In this document: positions 61,916 through 64,000 of the stretch, in pieces
How positions within the stretch are numbered: position 1 is the stretch's first letter
Layout of the letters: each line of letters begins with the position of its first letter
NCBI GenBank assembly: GCA_017792445.1
Contig: CP051232.1
Location: 1,550,001 to 1,614,000, forward strand
DNA: 64,000 bases
Direction: 5' to 3'
From: Maritimibacter sp.
Lineage (GTDB): Bacteria > Pseudomonadota > Alphaproteobacteria > Rhodobacterales > Rhodobacteraceae
Program-made: the position numbers and the translations under genes
Notes under the pieces: generated by a model
What the model saw: only the letters and a program-made list of their open reading frames with translations
Databases searched by the model: none
Told to the model about the DNA's origin: nothing

Positions 61916-62860
61916 ATGCTGAACGTCCTCGGGATCACCTTTCCGATCTTCGCGGTGATCGCGATCGGCTATGGCACCACCGCGCGCGGGCTGTTCAAGC
62001 CCGGCGACATGCGGGTGCTGGGGGCTTACGTCCTGAATATCTCGATGCCGGCGCTGATGTTCTCGGCTGTCGCGACGCGCGACCTGTCGCAGATCATCGT
62101 GCCCGGCTATCTGGGCGCCTATGCGCTGGCCAGTCTGACCACGATGGCCATCGGCTATGCCGTCACAGCGGCTTTGGGCGGCGCTTTCGGCGGCGGCCCG
62201 GCGCGGCGCGCGCTGGGGTCTTTGGGCATGGCGATGCCGAACTCTGCCTTCGTAGGCTACCCGGTGCTGTTGCTTTCGCTGCCGGACATCGCGGGCGCGG
62301 TGCTGGCAATGAATTTCCTGATCGAGAACTTCGTCGCGCTTCCAATCGCTCTGGCGGTCGCCGAACTGTCGCGCCCGACCGAGGGCAAAAGCCTGTTCCG
62401 CATCATCGGGGGCATCCTGTGGCAGGTGCTGACCCGGCCCTTCATCGTCGCGCTGCTGCTTGGGCTGGCCGTGTCCCTGTCGGGCATTCCGATCCCGGAA
62501 CCCGTCGCACGCGGGCTGTCGCTGGTGGCGGGCTCTGCCGCCGCCGTCGCGCTGGTGGTGATCGGCGGCACGCTGTTCGGGCTGCCGCTGAAGGGGAACA
62601 AGGGGCTTGCCGGGCTGGTCGCCGCGGGCAAGCTGCTGCTGCACCCCGCCATCGCCGCGCTGATCGTCCTGCTGCTGCCGCTGGGCCTGTCGCCCGAACT
62701 GGGCACCGCGCTGATCCTCACCTGCGCCATGCCGATGGTCGCGATCTACGCCATCCTCGCCCAGCCGTTCGGCCACGACGGCATGGCCTCGATCGCGCTG
62801 CTGCTGGCGACGACAGCGTCCTTCGTGACGATCACCATCCTGCTTGCGCTTCTGCTCTGA
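61916..62860 (+). CDS. AEC family transporter
   Basis: A 314-residue membrane protein of the auxin efflux carrier (AEC) type with about ten helices: FPIFAVIAIGYGTTARGLF, YVLNISMPALMFSAVA and a C-terminal ALILTCAMPMVAIYAILAQP. Family members include malonate and other carboxylate carriers. Contiguous with aroC; convergent with the penicillin-binding protein gene with no gap. Confidence 0.87.
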   Translation: MLNVLGITFPIFAVIAIGYGTTARGLFKPGDMRVLGAYVLNISMPALMFSAVATRDLSQIIVPGYLGAYALASLTTMAIGYAVTAALGGAFGGGPARRALGSLGMAMPNSAFVGYPVLLLSLPDIAGAVLAMNFLIENFVALPIALAVAELSRPTEGKSLFRIIGGILWQVLTRPFIVALLLGLAVSLSGIPIPEPVARGLSLVAGSAAAVALVVIGGTLFGLPLKGNKGLAGLVAAGKLLLHPAIAALIVLLLPLGLSPELGTALILTCAMPMVAIYAILAQPFGHDGMASIALLLATTASFVTITILLALLL

Positions 62861-64000
62861 TCACCGTTCGCACAGCTGGCGGGGACGGTTGCCGTAGGGC
62901 TGGAACGTGCAGTCCGACGCGCGGAACGAACGGTATGCCTCGCTGCAGGCCTGAACGTTGCAGGTGCCGCCAACCGTCTCTGTAATGGTGTTTAGGGACG
63001 TTTCATCCGTGGACGGGGCGGCTGTCAGGAACTTCGCCCAGATCTGCGCCGGGAACCCGCCGCCGGTGACGCCCTGCATCGGCGAGTTGTCGTCATTCCC
63101 GACCCAGACGCCAACGGTGTAATCGTCGTTCCAGCCAACGAACAACGCGTCGCGCGATTCCTGGCTGGTGCCCGTCTTGCCAACCGCGCCCGGCACACCC
63201 GCCACGGCGCGGCCGGTGCCAGAGGTGACGACGGCCCGCAGCAGCTGCGTCATCTCCGGCGCATGGGCCAGCAACCGCCGCGCCTCGTCGCTGCTTTCGG
63301 GCTTGGTCCGTGCGATGTCCTGTTCGGTGCCGTCGGGAAGTGTCATCGAGGTCAGGCCCCACGCTTCGACCGGCCCTTCGCCCTCGGCAATCGCGGCATA
63401 GGCCTCTGTCAGGTCCAGCAGCGTGACGCCGGATGCGCCAAGCGCCAGCGACGGCGTCTCCATCAGGTCCGCCTCGATCCCCAGCGCGCGCGCTGCGGCC
63501 GCGACCTTCTCGAAACCGATGTAATAGGCCAGCGTCACCGTCGCCGCGTTCAGCGACCGCACGAAGGACTGGTGCATGGTGACGATGCCGTTGAAGCCGC
63601 CGCCGTAGTTTTCGGGGCTGTAGCCGTCCAGATCAATCGGCTGGTCGGTGATGGTGCGGTCCGGGGTGATGCCTTCAGCCAGCGCGGCGAGGTAGACGAA
63701 GGTCTTGAAGGTCGAACCGGGCTGGCGCACCGCATCGACCGCGCGGTTGAACTGGCTGTCGGAATAGTCGCGGCCACCGACCATCGCGGCGACGCTGCCA
63801 TCGGGGCGCAGCGCGACCAGCGCGGCCTGCATCGGGCGGTCGCCAAGCACCTCGGCGATCGCGGCTTCGGCCTGCATCTGCAGTTCGGGATCCAGCGTCG
63901 TGCGCACCGTGACGGGCCGCCCGCCGGCCTGCTCGGCGGCTTCTGCCGCGACCCAGTCGGAAAACCAGCCGCCATAGGCCGGCGCGCTGCGGGTGAACGC
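62861..64000 (-). CDS. Class A penicillin-binding protein, C-terminal part
   Basis: 379 residues of the 3' part; the N-terminal glycosyltransferase domain lies beyond the window. The transpeptidase domain has SxxK in PGSTFKTFVYL, SLN in VRSLNAATVT, and KTGTS in VGKTGTSQES, all intact. The PBP1A-like GGRDYSDSQFNRA segment is present. A short Cys-containing tail (CNVQACSEAYRSFRASDC) follows the domain. It cross-links peptidoglycan at the outer face of the inner membrane. Confidence 0.93.
   Translation of the reverse strand, partial: AFTRSAPAYGGWFSDWVAAEAAEQAGGRPVTVRTTLDPELQMQAEAAIAEVLGDRPMQAALVALRPDGSVAAMVGGRDYSDSQFNRAVDAVRQPGSTFKTFVYLAALAEGITPDRTITDQPIDLDGYSPENYGGGFNGIVTMHQSFVRSLNAATVTLAYYIGFEKVAAAARALGIEADLMETPSLALGASGVTLLDLTEAYAAIAEGEGPVEAWGLTSMTLPDGTEQDIARTKPESSDEARRLLAHAPEMTQLLRAVVTSGTGRAVAGVPGAVGKTGTSQESRDALFVGWNDDYTVGVWVGNDDNSPMQGVTGGGFPAQIWAKFLTAAPSTDETSLNTITETVGGTCNVQACSEAYRSFRASDCTFQPYGNRPRQLCER

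Overview
The window is high-GC chromosomal DNA from an alphaproteobacterium, most probably a marine Rhodobacterales/Roseobacter-type organism. This rests on gene content: a PhyR-NepR-EcfG general stress locus, a three-gene fbcFBC (petABC) cytochrome bc1 operon, SitABCD, ModE-like/ModABC, and a nrdHI/nrdEF operon containing a MetE-like gene. The genes are dense, often overlap by a few bases, and carry weak Shine-Dalgarno sites. No phage, insertion sequence, integrase or CRISPR array is visible.

Region 1-8.7 kb looks like phosphate and ester metabolism. It has a sulfatase/phosphonate-monoester-hydrolase family enzyme (cut by the window edge), a LysR regulator, an exported alkaline phosphatase, a small DUF3299-like Tat protein with a LolD-like ATPase and an FtsX-like permease, and a large secreted phytase-like esterase preceded by three CTGTCA(T/C) repeats at 11-bp spacing (a Pho box array). 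Region 8.7-18.6 kb is a general stress response island. PhyR is divergent from nepR-ecfG-histidine kinase, and around them lie PLDc_N/AI-2E, PRC-barrel, DUF883/holin-X, DUF1328 and phospholipase-D-like genes. Good matches to the EcfG promoter (GGAAC-N16/17-CGTT) precede at least five of these transcription units.

Region 18.7-21.7 kb is molybdate uptake (a ModE-type HTH protein and modABC). Region 21.7-29 kb is signalling: GGDEF-EAL, a membrane hybrid kinase, a stand-alone receiver, and a CheB-CheR-coiled-coil-PAS fusion. Region 29-31.6 kb is arginine catabolism (arginase, ornithine cyclodeaminase, divergent Lrp regulator). It is followed by a UPF0149 gene and an ExoY-type sugar transferase with a long non-coding leader.

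Region 33.9-39.5 kb is a cobalamin-riboswitch operon: nrdH, nrdI, a MetE-like methyltransferase, nrdE, nrdF. It pairs the B12-independent ribonucleotide reductase with a B12-independent methionine synthase-like enzyme. Region 39.5-43.2 kb is the Mn/Fe transporter SitABCD with a Fur/Mur-like repeat upstream. Region 43.3-47 kb is a Pqi-type intermembrane lipid transport operon (split PqiA, PqiB, PqiC), then tRNA-Lys. Region 47.4-52.2 kb has dapF-mtaB-paiB-like, a cytochrome c, a GST and an outer-membrane barrel. Region 52.5-55.3 kb is the bc1 operon. Region 55.5-58.85 kb is thiBPQ behind a TPP riboswitch. Region 58.9-64 kb has an FMN reductase/MFS pair behind a SoxR-type box, aroC, an AEC carrier, and the 3' part of a class A penicillin-binding protein.

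The strongest signals beyond gene calls are regulatory: the EcfG promoter cluster with a near-symmetric divergent promoter at phyR/nepR, the B12 riboswitch on nrd-metE, the triple Pho box, the SoxR-like dyad, and two kinds of repeated palindromic elements. All homology statements come from reading motifs; no database search was possible.
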